Assembly (NCBI RefSeq): GCF_946886895.1
Contig: NZ_CAMPJO010000003.1
Span: 310,001-374,000, forward strand
DNA length: 64,000 nucleotides
Origin: an uncultured Marinobacter sp.
GTDB taxonomy: Bacteria; Pseudomonadota; Gammaproteobacteria; Pseudomonadales; Oleiphilaceae
Direction: 5' to 3'
Of the stretch, positions 43,929 through 52,777 are shown in pieces (position 1 is the first letter of the stretch; every line of letters starts with the position of its first letter). Under the pieces are notes generated by a model. It was given only the letters and a program-made list of their open reading frames with translations, made no database searches and had not been told where the DNA came from. Both the position numbers and the translations under genes were made by a program.

Positions 43929-45271
43929 GTCGGATTCTCCTGGTCTAGCCCAAGACGTTGCAGGCGACGCTTGAATGCATGCCGGGACAAACCCAGAAAC
44001 TCCGCCGCTTTGCCCTTGTGACCGCCGGATTCCGACAGCGCCTCCAGCACGATCTGACGTTCCGTCTGTTTCATTCGTTCACCAAGGTAGTCCGGGTGCA
44101 GGTCCTCGTTCTGCATCTCGATGGGCAAATACGAAGGTTCAATTAGCTGGCCCGGGTAGAGAATGGTGAGCCGTTCAACCAGGTTTTTAAGCTCCCGGAC
44201 ATTGCCGGGCCAGACGTAATGCCGCAAGTGCTCCAGGGTTTCGGGGGAGTAATGAATAGGCTGGCAGCGCTCTTCTCGGGCCTGGATTCCGGCAAACTGC
44301 TCCAACATCAGGCCAATATCACTGCCGCGCTCACACAGGGGCGGTATCAGCAGCTCAATCACATTGAGCCGGAAAAACAGATCTTCCCGGAAACGTCCTT
44401 CGCGCACTTCGGTTTCCAGCGGGCGGTTAGTCGCAGCGATAACCCGGGCGTTGGCCATGCGTGAGCGGTTGGAACCCACCGGTCGGTAACTGCCATCTTC
44501 CAGGAAATGCAGCAGTTTTGCCTGTAACACCAGAGGCAGTTCGCCGACCTCGTCCAGGAACAGAGTGCCACCATCTGCCAGCGCCACCAGCCCGACACGG
44601 GTCTGATGAGCGCCGGTGTAGGCACCTTTTTCAGCACCGAAAAGCTCTGCCTCAATCAATTGCTCGGGCAGGGCCGCACAATTGATTTCCACAAAAGCTT
44701 CCGCTGACCGGGGACTGCTGGAATGAATTGCGCGGGCCACCACCGCCTTGCCGGTACCGGATTCTCCCTGCAGCAGAATACGCCCAGCACTGCTGACGGC
44801 CACTCGTTGAATGGTCTGCCACAGCTGACCCATGGTTTCACTGTTCCCCACCAGGCCGGACGCCGACGCCGCGCGGTCACGATGGTAATCCAGCTCGCTG
44901 CGGATGCGGATACGCTCGGTGGTATTGCCAACCAGGTGCAGCAGTTCGTCCAGTGCGAAGGGCTTGGTGAGATAATCGGCGGCCCCTGCTTTAGCGGCCT
45001 GAACCGCAGCCCGGGTGTCACCATGGGCCGAAATCATGACCACGGGTAAACCAGGGTGTTCCCGGCCCAGCGTTTCCAGAACCTCCATGCCGCCGATGCC
45101 CGGCAAACGGAGATCCAGTAGCACGATGTCAGGCTGTTCGCGGGTGACCATCTCAAGACCCTCTTCGCCGGAATAGGCGCAGAAAGCTTCGACATCTGCT
45201 TCTTCAAGAGCGAACATCAGCGAACGGACAAAACTCTGCTCGTCATCAATAATCAGTATTCGAGTCGGCAT
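43925..45271 (-). CDS. NtrC-family sigma-54-dependent response regulator
   Basis: A 448-residue regulator. The receiver domain covers about residues 1-120, with phosphoacceptor D53 (VLLDLRLPG) and K103. The AAA+ domain covers about 140-370, with Walker A GESGTGK (169-175), the sigma-54 contact loop GAYTGA (216-221, the tyrosine variant of GAFTGA) and Walker B FLDEVGEL. The C-terminal Fis-type helix-turn-helix reads GKAAEFLGLSRHAFKRRLQ. It overlaps the kinase gene by 26 bp upstream and the binding-protein gene by 4 bp downstream. The sigma-54 promoter and tandem dyads at 36,101-36,217 are the natural target, at the far end of the facing operon. Confidence 0.94.
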   Translation of the reverse strand: MPTRILIIDDEQSFVRSLMFALEEADVEAFCAYSGEEGLEMVTREQPDIVLLDLRLPGIGGMEVLETLGREHPGLPVVMISAHGDTRAAVQAAKAGAADYLTKPFALDELLHLVGNTTERIRIRSELDYHRDRAASASGLVGNSETMGQLWQTIQRVAVSSAGRILLQGESGTGKAVVARAIHSSSPRSAEAFVEINCAALPEQLIEAELFGAEKGAYTGAHQTRVGLVALADGGTLFLDEVGELPLVLQAKLLHFLEDGSYRPVGSNRSRMANARVIAATNRPLETEVREGRFREDLFFRLNVIELLIPPLCERGSDIGLMLEQFAGIQAREERCQPIHYSPETLEHLRHYVWPGNVRELKNLVERLTILYPGQLIEPSYLPIEMQNEDLHPDYLGERMKQTERQIVLEALSESGGHKGKAAEFLGLSRHAFKRRLQRLGLDQENPT

Positions 45272-46988
45272 GGTAGTGTTTTTGTGAATTATGGATATGA
45301 TCGGACGCGGGCAACAGCAGGGTTACCGTAGTACCCTCGCCCAATTCGCTTTCAATGCTCATATCACCGCCGTTCAACAGAACCAACTGACGGGTGATAC
45401 TGAGCCCCAGGCCGGTTCCATCAGCGCGGGTGGTAAAAAATGGTTCCGTGACTCGCGGCAGCACATCCGGTGCTACCCCGATGCCATTATCGGTAACATC
45501 AATGCGGATACGGGCGCCCTCACGGTGGGCTCTCAGTCTGACAGAGAGGGGCGCTTTCGCAATCCCGGCGCAGGCCTCGATGGCGTTGGACAACAAGTTG
45601 ACCAGACATTGGGTAACCTGGTCGGGATTGGCGTACAACACCAGCCTCGAATCCCCGCTGGCCATCACCGAGATATTCAGCTCCCGAGCACGGCTTGAAG
45701 TCATCGCCACTGCCTGCCGGAATACCCGCCGCACCTCAAACTGCTCCGGCTCGGCAGATACTGGTCGGCCATAATCCAACAGATCCCCCACCACCCGGTT
45801 AAGACGGTCGATTTCACCTTCCACATCCTGCAACAGACCCCGGCGGCGACTGTCCGCTTCTCTGCGTTCGAGGGCCTGGACCGTCAGTTTAATGGTGGCA
45901 AGCGGGTTTCTCACCTCATGGGCCACTCCCGTGGCGAACTCCCCCAGTACCGCCATTTTTTCAACCTGAATCATGCGCTGAATCATTTCCCTTAACCGTT
46001 GCGCCATCGAGTTGAAAGCATAGGCCACCTGATCAATTTCGTCCTTGCGTGGGCCGGGAACGTCGAGCTGAAAGTGCAGGTCACCGGAGGAAAATGCTTC
46101 CGCTCCCTGAACCAGACGATCAATCCGGCGACGCAGACTGCGAGCCAGCGCCCAAAACAAAAGCACCGTGCCAAGCACCATAAGGCAAGCCAGACCATAC
46201 ATGCCAAGCTGAGCATTCCGTAAGGGACTCAGAATATCCGCGGCGGTGATCACATAGTCAATGTTCCAGCCTGGGAACACCTCCGGCCCACGAATCAACC
46301 CCGGAGGATCCCGGGGTACTTTGGCGCCAGTCGGGTCCAGCAACACACCGCCCGGGGCCCGAAGGAAAGGCTTGACGACACCGGCCAGATTTTCTGTCCG
46401 GATCTGCTCAGTGAGCGAGGCTAGCCGCACATGCAGGCCCACGGCGCCCTCGGCACCTTCATCGAACAGGTAACGCAAGGGCTGGCGAATCAGTATCCAT
46501 CCGGGTAGCCCTTCCTGCGGCACAGCCGGACCGATCAGTTCGGTATTGTTCTTACTTACGCTGGGCAAGTTGGCCAGTGACCAGTCCTCATTACTCCAAT
46601 ATGGCGGACCGGATGCGGCCTGCCCCGCGACCACCTGGATCAGCCTGTCTTCAGCGTCGAAGAACAGGATGCCATAGAGATCGGGAGAGTCCGCCTCTAC
46701 CCGAACCAGTTCGTGGACGCCCTCCGGCACTGCCTCGGTATAGGCGAGATATAGTGGCATGGCAGGGTGACGTGAGAGCGTCTCAAGCTGGTAGATCCGA
46801 TTGTCCAGAAACGCACTGAGACGATTGGCAGTGGCAGACATTTGGGCATCCAGGTGCTGCCCCGCCAGGCGCTCGGTGATGGACTCGGCCACCATCATAT
46901 ACAGGATGCTAAGCGCGGTTACCGAGCCGATGATCAACATCAGCGAGAGCAGCGTGTAGCGACCCACCAGACTGAGTTTGGATTTCAT
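45246..46988 (-). CDS. Membrane sensor histidine kinase
   Basis: A 580-residue kinase. The first transmembrane helix is at about 11-33, a large periplasmic dCache-like sensor at about 35-258, the second helix at about 261-284, then a HAMP segment. The phosphorylation site is H358 in GVAHEVRNPLATIKLT, and the HATPase domain has N-box NLLSNAIEAC, G1 DNGIGVAPDV and G2 GTGLGLSITRQL. It should phosphorylate the overlapping regulator. The gene starts 59 bp downstream of an unrecognised small gene on the same strand. The ligand may be sensed directly or through the cotranscribed binding protein. Confidence 0.93.
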   Translation of the reverse strand: MKSKLSLVGRYTLLSLMLIIGSVTALSILYMMVAESITERLAGQHLDAQMSATANRLSAFLDNRIYQLETLSRHPAMPLYLAYTEAVPEGVHELVRVEADSPDLYGILFFDAEDRLIQVVAGQAASGPPYWSNEDWSLANLPSVSKNNTELIGPAVPQEGLPGWILIRQPLRYLFDEGAEGAVGLHVRLASLTEQIRTENLAGVVKPFLRAPGGVLLDPTGAKVPRDPPGLIRGPEVFPGWNIDYVITAADILSPLRNAQLGMYGLACLMVLGTVLLFWALARSLRRRIDRLVQGAEAFSSGDLHFQLDVPGPRKDEIDQVAYAFNSMAQRLREMIQRMIQVEKMAVLGEFATGVAHEVRNPLATIKLTVQALERREADSRRRGLLQDVEGEIDRLNRVVGDLLDYGRPVSAEPEQFEVRRVFRQAVAMTSSRARELNISVMASGDSRLVLYANPDQVTQCLVNLLSNAIEACAGIAKAPLSVRLRAHREGARIRIDVTDNGIGVAPDVLPRVTEPFFTTRADGTGLGLSITRQLVLLNGGDMSIESELGEGTTVTLLLPASDHIHNSQKHYHADSNTDY

Positions 46989-47047
46989 AACGTCGCCTTT
47001 ATGCGGGATAGCCGGAACCGGGTTGTGGCTGCCTGATACTGCCCCAC

Positions 47048-47371
47048 TCAGCCAAAATACTCCTGCATCCAGGCGAATAATGTGTTGGCATCGATATCGG
47101 CCAGGGCCATCTGCTGAAAATCGTTACCCACCTCATCATCCATCGTCACGAACTGATAGAGCAGCGTGCCCGGCTGCCCATCGTGCAGAATGAGCGTGAT
47201 ACGCTTGCGGGTACGAAGGCAGTCGATGGTCATCACATCCGCCGGTATACCGGCATCCCGCATGCCACGGCGCACTTCGACCACCGGATTGATATGCTGG
47301 TGAGCCGCCTGGATACGAGTGTGGGCCTCACTGGCCATATCAGACAGGGTTTTCAGGGGATCTTCAGGCAT
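47048..47371 (-). CDS. Conserved hypothetical protein, 107 residues
   Basis: I do not recognise a family. The 107 residues are mixed helix and strand, soluble, with a predicted helical N-terminus (PLKTLSDMASEAHTRIQAAHQ) and a C-terminal part rich in acidic and aromatic residues (LYQFVTMDDEVGNDFQQMAL, ending AWMQEYFG). The region around ITLILHDGQPGTLLYQF looks like two adjacent strands. It lies 59 bp upstream of the sensor kinase gene on the same strand and could be its first operon partner, though no promoter or coupling shows this. Confidence 0.65.
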   Translation of the reverse strand: MPEDPLKTLSDMASEAHTRIQAAHQHINPVVEVRRGMRDAGIPADVMTIDCLRTRKRITLILHDGQPGTLLYQFVTMDDEVGNDFQQMALADIDANTLFAWMQEYFG

Positions 47372-47557
47372 TCCAGTTAACTACTCCGAACCGAGAAACC
47401 AGACCGTTCATCGCTGTAACGAACCGTCCGTGAATGATAAACCCTTGAGAATGTGCTGTCCCGGTTTGTGCGACTATACTGACCGGAATTTCCCGCAGGA
47501 GGGTCGTTACGGCACGCGGCCCTCAATCCGTCCCACAACAAAAAGGAGTTGAGAAAA

Positions 47558-48127
47558 ATGGCAGTATTGATTGTTGGCCTGATCCTGTTTCTGGGCGTGC
47601 ATTCGCTATCCATTGTGAACGAACCGCTGCGCAACCGCCTGCACACCTCGCTTGGCGAGGGCGCCTTCAAGGGGCTCTACTCTCTGGTTTCGCTGGTGGG
47701 CCTGGTGCTAATCGTCTGGGGCTATGGTTCCGCCCGCATGGACCCGACCGTGGTCTACACGCCGCCGGGCTGGCTCAGACACCTGGCCATGCTGCTTCTG
47801 ATTCCGGTTTTCCCGCTGCTGTTCGCCACCTATTTCCCGGGCAGGATCAAGGCAAAACTGGGGCACCCCATGCTGACGGCCATCAAACTCTGGGCCCTGG
47901 CCCACTTGCTGGCCAATGGAATGCTGCATGACTTGTTACTGTTCGGGGCTTTCCTGGCGTGGGCCGTTGCCGACCGGATTTCCATGAAACGCAGAACCCA
48001 GCGGCCGATTGCCACCCTCCCGGCCAGCAAGGCGAACGACGCTATTGCAGTGGCAGGCGGGCTTGCAGTGTATGTGGTGATGGTGTTCTGGGCCCATCAA
48101 TGGCTCTTTGGTGTGGCGCCGGTATGA
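47558..48127 (+). CDS. NnrU family membrane protein
   Basis: A 189-residue integral membrane protein of the NnrU family, with about five to six helices (MAVLIVGLILFLGVHSLSI, GLYSLVSLVGLVLIVWGYG, HLAMLLLIPVFPLLFATYFPG). NnrU proteins are linked to nitric oxide or nitrite reduction loci in some bacteria, but many copies are isolated, as here, and no denitrification gene is close. The ATG at 47,558 has AAGGAG with a 9-nt spacer; a TTG three codons upstream is less likely. It ends 22 bp before the DUF72 gene. Confidence 0.88.
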   Translation: MAVLIVGLILFLGVHSLSIVNEPLRNRLHTSLGEGAFKGLYSLVSLVGLVLIVWGYGSARMDPTVVYTPPGWLRHLAMLLLIPVFPLLFATYFPGRIKAKLGHPMLTAIKLWALAHLLANGMLHDLLLFGAFLAWAVADRISMKRRTQRPIATLPASKANDAIAVAGGLAVYVVMVFWAHQWLFGVAPV

Positions 48128-48149
48128 TTGACAGGATCGCCCCAGGCCC

Positions 48150-48995
48150 ATGACGCACTCCTACTTTCTCGGCTGCCCGCAATGGCAACACCCAGACTGG
48201 AATGCCCTGCTCCCGCCAGGCCAGAGCCCGCTGGCGCGTTACAGCCAGGTTCTCAATTGCGTGGAGGGCAACACCACCTTTTACGCCACACCCAGCCAGG
48301 AACAATGCCGACAGTGGCGATCACAGGTACCTGACGATTTTCGCTTCCTGTTCAAGTTTCCACGCCTGATCACCCACGATCGACTACTGAGTGGGGTACG
48401 TCCTGATGTCTCAGACTTTCTCGGGATTCTCGCCCCCCTCACGGATGTCCTTGGCCCCTTCCTGCTGCAACTTCCCGCGGCGTTCGGGCCGGAACGGCTG
48501 GATCACCTGTGGCAATTTGTCGAGGCCCTGCCCCCGCCCTTAACCTGCGCCGTCGAGGTCCGTCACAGCGCCTTCTTCGCCAAGGGGAACGCAGAGACGG
48601 CCCTGAACCGTGGCCTGCGGGAGCGCGACATCGCCCGCGTATGCCTGGACAGCCGGGCACTGTTCACGGCCGCCCCGGACAGCGAGACGACGCGGGACGC
48701 CCAGCGCAAAAAGCCCAGGGTTCCGGTGCACCTGCTTCCCGTGGATGCACCTCCGGTGGTCCGCTATGTTGGCCATCCCGACCTGGAGACCAATCGCCCC
48801 TTCCTGGCGCCCTGGATTGAGCGGGCAGCAGCCTGGATTGAGGAGGGGAAACGCCCCTTTATCTTCATGCATATGCCGAACAAGGGGGATGCCCTCTCCC
48901 TGGCCGCGCTTTGGAATGAGTTGCTGCGGAAACGGGTACCAACGGTGGGAGCCCTGAGACTTGATGAAGCACAGCCTCAAATGGGGCTGTTCTGA
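48150..48995 (+). CDS. DUF72 (YecE-like) family protein
   Basis: A 281-residue protein of the DUF72 family, predicted to form a TIM barrel. Segments typical of it are FLGCPQWQHPDWNALL, YSQVLNCVEGNTTFYATPS, FLFKFPRLITHDRLL, and the C-terminal FIFMHMPNKGDALSLAALWN. The function of the family is unknown. It follows the NnrU gene by 22 bp on the same strand and may share its transcript. The DUF72 barrel usually carries conserved glutamate and histidine residues at strand ends; those regions look complete. Confidence 0.88.
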   Translation: MTHSYFLGCPQWQHPDWNALLPPGQSPLARYSQVLNCVEGNTTFYATPSQEQCRQWRSQVPDDFRFLFKFPRLITHDRLLSGVRPDVSDFLGILAPLTDVLGPFLLQLPAAFGPERLDHLWQFVEALPPPLTCAVEVRHSAFFAKGNAETALNRGLRERDIARVCLDSRALFTAAPDSETTRDAQRKKPRVPVHLLPVDAPPVVRYVGHPDLETNRPFLAPWIERAAAWIEEGKRPFIFMHMPNKGDALSLAALWNELLRKRVPTVGALRLDEAQPQMGLF

Positions 48996-49041
48996 AAAAC
49001 CTGGCTCCGACCCTTGCAGTACGCTTTGAGCATGCAACCAC

Positions 49042-49647
49042 TCAGTAAGCCCCGGCCGGACGTGTCCCGTGCCAGACTGGCAGGTCCAGATCTTCGGGAT
49101 CATCATTAGGGCCACCGGTACGACTTTTGAACGCACCTTCTCCGATTGGCACCCGGAACAGCGCGGTTGCCTTCCTCTCCTTTGCGTTCGGTGCCCGCAC
49201 CTGCTCCCAGCGACCCGGCTCCAACTGGTTAATAATGGCCCGGAACGCAGCATCAAATTCATCCTCCCCGGTTACCCGCGAAGCCTTGCCAAACAGCACC
49301 AGTGATTCATAGTTGGCACTGTGGTGGAAGGCGGACTTGGTCATCACCCACTCGTTGGTCACTGCAAACGAAATGCAGAGCTGTGCCCCCGAACCCAGGC
49401 GCTGAGACAGCCGCCCGCCGTTTAACGTGTGCAGGTACAGATCGTCGCCCAGCCGCCACACCGTTAACGGGATAATCCGGGGTTCGCCATCTTCCACAAA
49501 TGCCACGTGGGCGGTCTTCAGGCGATCAATAAGGGCGTAGGCCGGCTCGCGTTCGTAGCTGGCCCGCTGCGGTGCCCGCTTCACCCGACTGCGGGGGCAG
49601 CAAGTCAGGGGAGATGAGCGGGTGTGGGGTTGGTCCTTCGGTGTCAT
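49042..49647 (-). CDS. Pyridoxamine 5'-phosphate oxidase-related FMN-binding protein
   Basis: A 201-residue protein of the PNPOx-like flavin-binding split-barrel family. Its N-terminal tail carries CCPRSRVKRAP, ahead of the barrel (YALIDRLKTAHVAFVEDGEP, then IPLTVWRLGDDLYLHT). A conserved histidine follows in SAFHHSANYESLVLFGKA. It is not the classical PdxH. The ATG at 49,647 is preceded by AAGGAG; the frame extends 18 bp further. It is divergent from a MocR-family regulator, the usual arrangement for such a flavoprotein and its controller. Confidence 0.88.
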   Translation of the reverse strand: MTPKDQPHTRSSPLTCCPRSRVKRAPQRASYEREPAYALIDRLKTAHVAFVEDGEPRIIPLTVWRLGDDLYLHTLNGGRLSQRLGSGAQLCISFAVTNEWVMTKSAFHHSANYESLVLFGKASRVTGEDEFDAAFRAIINQLEPGRWEQVRAPNAKERKATALFRVPIGEGAFKSRTGGPNDDPEDLDLPVWHGTRPAGAY

Positions 49648-49755
49648 CTGGCTCTCCTTCAACACTCTATGGTTCTCAAAAGCACCGTTCCATTGAAAGA
49701 CAGTTCTGATACCATCAAAAGATCCAGATTATGAATTTTCATAGGGCCAGTTGAA

Positions 49756-51186
49756 GTGATCAATGATATCCGCCTGGGCGGCACAGCGCCCCTCCAGCAA
49801 CAGCTTTACCAGCAACTGTCCCAGCGCATCCTCAACCAGCGATACCGGCCGGGTAGCCAGCTACCCTCCAGTCGACAGATGGCCCAGGATCTGGGCGTCA
49901 GCCGGAATACCGTCAACGCCGTATACGACCAGCTCAAGGCCGAGGGCTTCCTGCAGAGCCGGGCCGGCAAAGGCGTCTTCGTGCACGAAGACATCACCGC
50001 CGTGGCAAAACCTGCCGGCCCCGGACCCAAGCACCCCATCCGAACCACCATGGCCTTGCCGCCCTTGCCATCACCTCCGGTTAACATGCTGCGAACGGTC
50101 GAAGACGCCAACCTGCCGTTCCAGCCCGGCCTGCCCGATCTTGATGCTTTCCCCATCCGAAGCTGGAACCGCATCCTTCATCACCAGGAAAGCCGACGGG
50201 CGCTCAGGGGCTATGACAGCGTCCAGGGATACCTGCCCCTGCGACGCGCCATCGCCGCCTATCTGAGCACTTCCCGGGGCGTGCGCTGCGGGGAGCATCA
50301 AGTGATCATCACCAATGGCGCCCAGCAGGCCCTGTCGCTCATTGCCGATGTATTCCTGAAACCGGGTGACCGGGTATTCTGCGAAAACCCCGGCTACCGG
50401 GGCGCCCGCTATGCCCTGGGCCGATACCGCAATCCGTTGGTGCCCGTCCCCCTGAAGAACCAGGTGCTGGATGTGGAGTCACTGACAGGCCTGGGCCCGG
50501 CAAGGCTGTTGTCTTGCACGCCCACGCATCAGTACCCCATGGGTGGCGTACTTGACCTTTCCCAGCGCATGGCTCTGGTGCAGTGGGCCCAACGCAACGG
50601 GTGCTGGATTGTTGAGGACGACTACGACAGCGAGTTCCACTTCTACCACAAACCCTTCGCGGCCATTCAGGGCATGTTCGACAACGCGCCCGTGCTGTAC
50701 GTAGGCAGTTTCAGCAAAACGCTGATGCCCGGCTTACGCGTCGGTTACCTTGTCGTTCCGGAGGTCGTTGTGGAGCCGGTACTCTGGGCAAAGCAGATCA
50801 GCGGCGGAGAAACGCCCCTGCTGACCCAGGCCACCATCGCCGAATTCATCGAAAGCGGCCAGTTCAGCCGCCACCTGCGGCGCATGCGCCAGCTTTACCG
50901 AGATAAGTGGCAGCTCTTCCAGCAGCGAGTGGCCGAAGAGCTCAACGGGCTGGTGCAGCCAGTGGCTGAGAGTGCCGGCATGCACCTGGTTCTGGAAGGA
51001 GATTTCGACGACCTGGCCCTGAGCCAATGGCTGAAAACCCGGGGCTTCGGCAGCACGCCGCTCAGTGCCCATTACATCGGAAATACCGCGCAGACAGGCC
51101 TGGTAATGGGATTCGCCAGCGCCAGTGAGCGCCAGATTGAAGAGTGTGTGGCCACCTTGCGATCCGGGTTTACAGACTATTGTTAA
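49756..51186 (+). CDS. MocR-family transcriptional regulator (GntR winged helix fused to aminotransferase-like domain)
   Basis: A 476-residue MocR/PdxR-type regulator. The GntR helix-turn-helix covers about 1-75 (LPSSRQMAQDLGVSRNTVNAVYDQLKAEGFL in sequence), followed by a class-I aminotransferase-like domain that binds PLP. The PLP lysine is in YVGSFSKTLMPGLRVGYLV. It starts at a GTG with only a weak ribosome site. The divergent flavoprotein gene, about 108 bp away, is the probable target, and vitamin B6 or a related amine the probable effector. The stop codon overlaps the convergent DUF2784 stop. Confidence 0.9.
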   Translation: MINDIRLGGTAPLQQQLYQQLSQRILNQRYRPGSQLPSSRQMAQDLGVSRNTVNAVYDQLKAEGFLQSRAGKGVFVHEDITAVAKPAGPGPKHPIRTTMALPPLPSPPVNMLRTVEDANLPFQPGLPDLDAFPIRSWNRILHHQESRRALRGYDSVQGYLPLRRAIAAYLSTSRGVRCGEHQVIITNGAQQALSLIADVFLKPGDRVFCENPGYRGARYALGRYRNPLVPVPLKNQVLDVESLTGLGPARLLSCTPTHQYPMGGVLDLSQRMALVQWAQRNGCWIVEDDYDSEFHFYHKPFAAIQGMFDNAPVLYVGSFSKTLMPGLRVGYLVVPEVVVEPVLWAKQISGGETPLLTQATIAEFIESGQFSRHLRRMRQLYRDKWQLFQQRVAEELNGLVQPVAESAGMHLVLEGDFDDLALSQWLKTRGFGSTPLSAHYIGNTAQTGLVMGFASASERQIEECVATLRSGFTDYC

Positions 51187-51584
51187 TCCCGGGGGCGCCG
51201 GGGCCGCACCAGAAACCAACTGGCCAGCACCAGTGCCCCGAACACCGTGTAGACCAGGATAAATACCCAGTCCGGCGCGTTGTAATACAGAAGGGATTGC
51301 AACCAATGCTGAATGAACGATCCCTCATAGCCTGCCTGCCCTGCCCGCTCCCTCAGCGCCATCTCCCAGGTCGTTAACGGGCACAACACGCCCAGCCACG
51401 ACTGAAGAACAACGATACCGATAACCACCAGATGGCTCAGCCGAAACCAGACATTGTGCACCCATCTCCAATGGCGAACATGGCCCACGAAGATCGCCAC
51501 CAGCCCCAGAACAACGAAGACCACAAGCATCGTGTGCAGGATCAGGAGCAGGTCCGCAGCTATCAGAAGCCATCGGGTGTCCAT
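51183..51584 (-). CDS. DUF2784 family membrane protein
   Basis: A 133-residue membrane protein of the DUF2784 family. Four hydrophobic segments are visible: LLIAADLLLILHTMLVVFVV, a second beginning GLVAIFVG, LSHLVVIGIVVLQSWLGVLC, and a C-terminal helix. The block CPLTTWEMALRERAG is characteristic of the family. Of two in-frame ATGs, the second (51,584) has GGGAG at 6-nt spacing and is taken as the start. The function is unknown. It converges with the MocR gene, with a 4-bp overlap of stop codons. Confidence 0.88.
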   Translation of the reverse strand: MDTRWLLIAADLLLILHTMLVVFVVLGLVAIFVGHVRHWRWVHNVWFRLSHLVVIGIVVLQSWLGVLCPLTTWEMALRERAGQAGYEGSFIQHWLQSLLYYNAPDWVFILVYTVFGALVLASWFLVRPRRPRD

Positions 51585-51729
51585 AGTCATCTCCCAACGT
51601 CTGTGCTGTCTCGGTGAGTAACCCGGGCGGTCAGTGACCTGATGGACAGGCTGGCCGGGGGCGGCGCCTGAAGCTACTCTGTGTTATTAAATTAAGCTCG
51701 CGGACGACTATCCGTAAAGGAGGCGACTT

Positions 51730-52464
51730 ATGAGCCATACGTCACCAGCCAGACTCGCATTTCTCTATCCCGGCCATGCCGCCGAAGATGACTACCCGTT
51801 GATGGGGTCAATGGTCGAGCCGCCGGCCCAGGTACACCTGATCCACACCGAGTTTAACGAAGACGCCCACACCGTTGAGGCACTCAGTGAAATGGGCAGC
51901 GTTGGCCGCCTGTCAAAGGGCGCGGAAGCCCTTGCTGGCACAGAGATCGAATCCGTGATGTGGACGTCCACCAGCGCCAGTTTCGTACTGGGCCTGGATG
52001 GCATACGCCAACAGATCGACGCCCTCGAGAAGCTGCTGTGTGTACCCGCATCCACAACCGCCATGGCATTTGCCAGAGCGGTCAAAGCCATTGGCGCGGA
52101 ACGGGTGGCCATCGCCGCTACCTATCCGGAGGATGTGGCACAGCGATTCCGTGAATTTCTCCACCATTTCGAGATCGACGTGGTGCATCTTGCGAGCCGA
52201 GGAATCGTGACCGCCGCCGAAGTGGGCACCCTGAAAAAAGACGACGTCATCCACTTCGCGCTGGCAAACACCCGCAACAATGCTGACGCGCTGCTTATTC
52301 CCGATACCGCCCTTCACTCCGCCGCCTGGCTTACCGATCTGGAGCAGGCCACGGGAATACCGGTGCTGACCGCCAATCAGGTCAGTTTCTGGGAGGCTCT
52401 GCGCTTATGTGGAAAACTGACACCCCAGTCCGGACTGGGCCGGCTGTTTGAAGACGTGCCCTGA
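51730..52464 (+). CDS. Maleate isomerase / Asp-Glu racemase superfamily protein lacking the usual cysteine pair
   Basis: A 244-residue protein of the maleate cis-trans isomerase, aspartate/glutamate racemase and arylmalonate decarboxylase superfamily. The fold is recognisable: LAFLYPGHAAEDDYPLMG, the first catalytic loop ESVMWTSTSASFV, PASTTAMAFARAV, ALLIPDTALHSAAWL, and IPVLTANQVSFWEALRLCG. Both positions that are normally cysteine differ: the first loop has Ser/Thr (S80 region), and the second has Asp192 in PDTALHS where many members have a cysteine. The reaction therefore may not be a cysteine-based racemisation. GGAGG is near the ATG. It stands alone. Confidence 0.8.
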   Translation: MSHTSPARLAFLYPGHAAEDDYPLMGSMVEPPAQVHLIHTEFNEDAHTVEALSEMGSVGRLSKGAEALAGTEIESVMWTSTSASFVLGLDGIRQQIDALEKLLCVPASTTAMAFARAVKAIGAERVAIAATYPEDVAQRFREFLHHFEIDVVHLASRGIVTAAEVGTLKKDDVIHFALANTRNNADALLIPDTALHSAAWLTDLEQATGIPVLTANQVSFWEALRLCGKLTPQSGLGRLFEDVP

Positions 52465-52587
52465 GCTGCATCGGATTCGAAACGCATGACGGATGTGGGA
52501 AGGCGCTTGATGTCCGGCCCCTCCGATGCCAATATTCCTGCGGTTTACTCACACACCTCCGATACCCAAACCACTGGAGAATCCACC

Positions 52588-52731
52588 ATGACACTGCACC
52601 TGGAAATCGCCCCTCTCATCAGCCTCGGCGCCGGCATCGGCATCCTGGTGTTCCCCAAGCTGCTGAATTACATTGTGGCCGGGTATCTGATCGCGCTGGG
52701 TGTACTCGGGCTATTAGGGCACTCCTTTTAA
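52588..52731 (+). CDS. DUF3096 family small membrane protein
   Basis: A 47-residue, highly hydrophobic protein of the DUF3096 family. It is essentially one or two membrane helices (LEIAPLISLGAGIGILVF and LLNYIVAGYLIALGVLGLLG) with the family-typical P-K-L-L-N-Y-I-V-A-x-Y core. The function is unknown. The frame is open further upstream, but the ATG at 52,588 has GGAGA about 8 nt before it and begins right at the domain. It follows the racemase-like gene by about 120 bp. Confidence 0.82.
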   Translation: MTLHLEIAPLISLGAGIGILVFPKLLNYIVAGYLIALGVLGLLGHSF

Positions 52732-52777
52732 CACCGGCACCTGTTTCGCTAGCGTACAGAGCTGCCCGCCACCAGAC

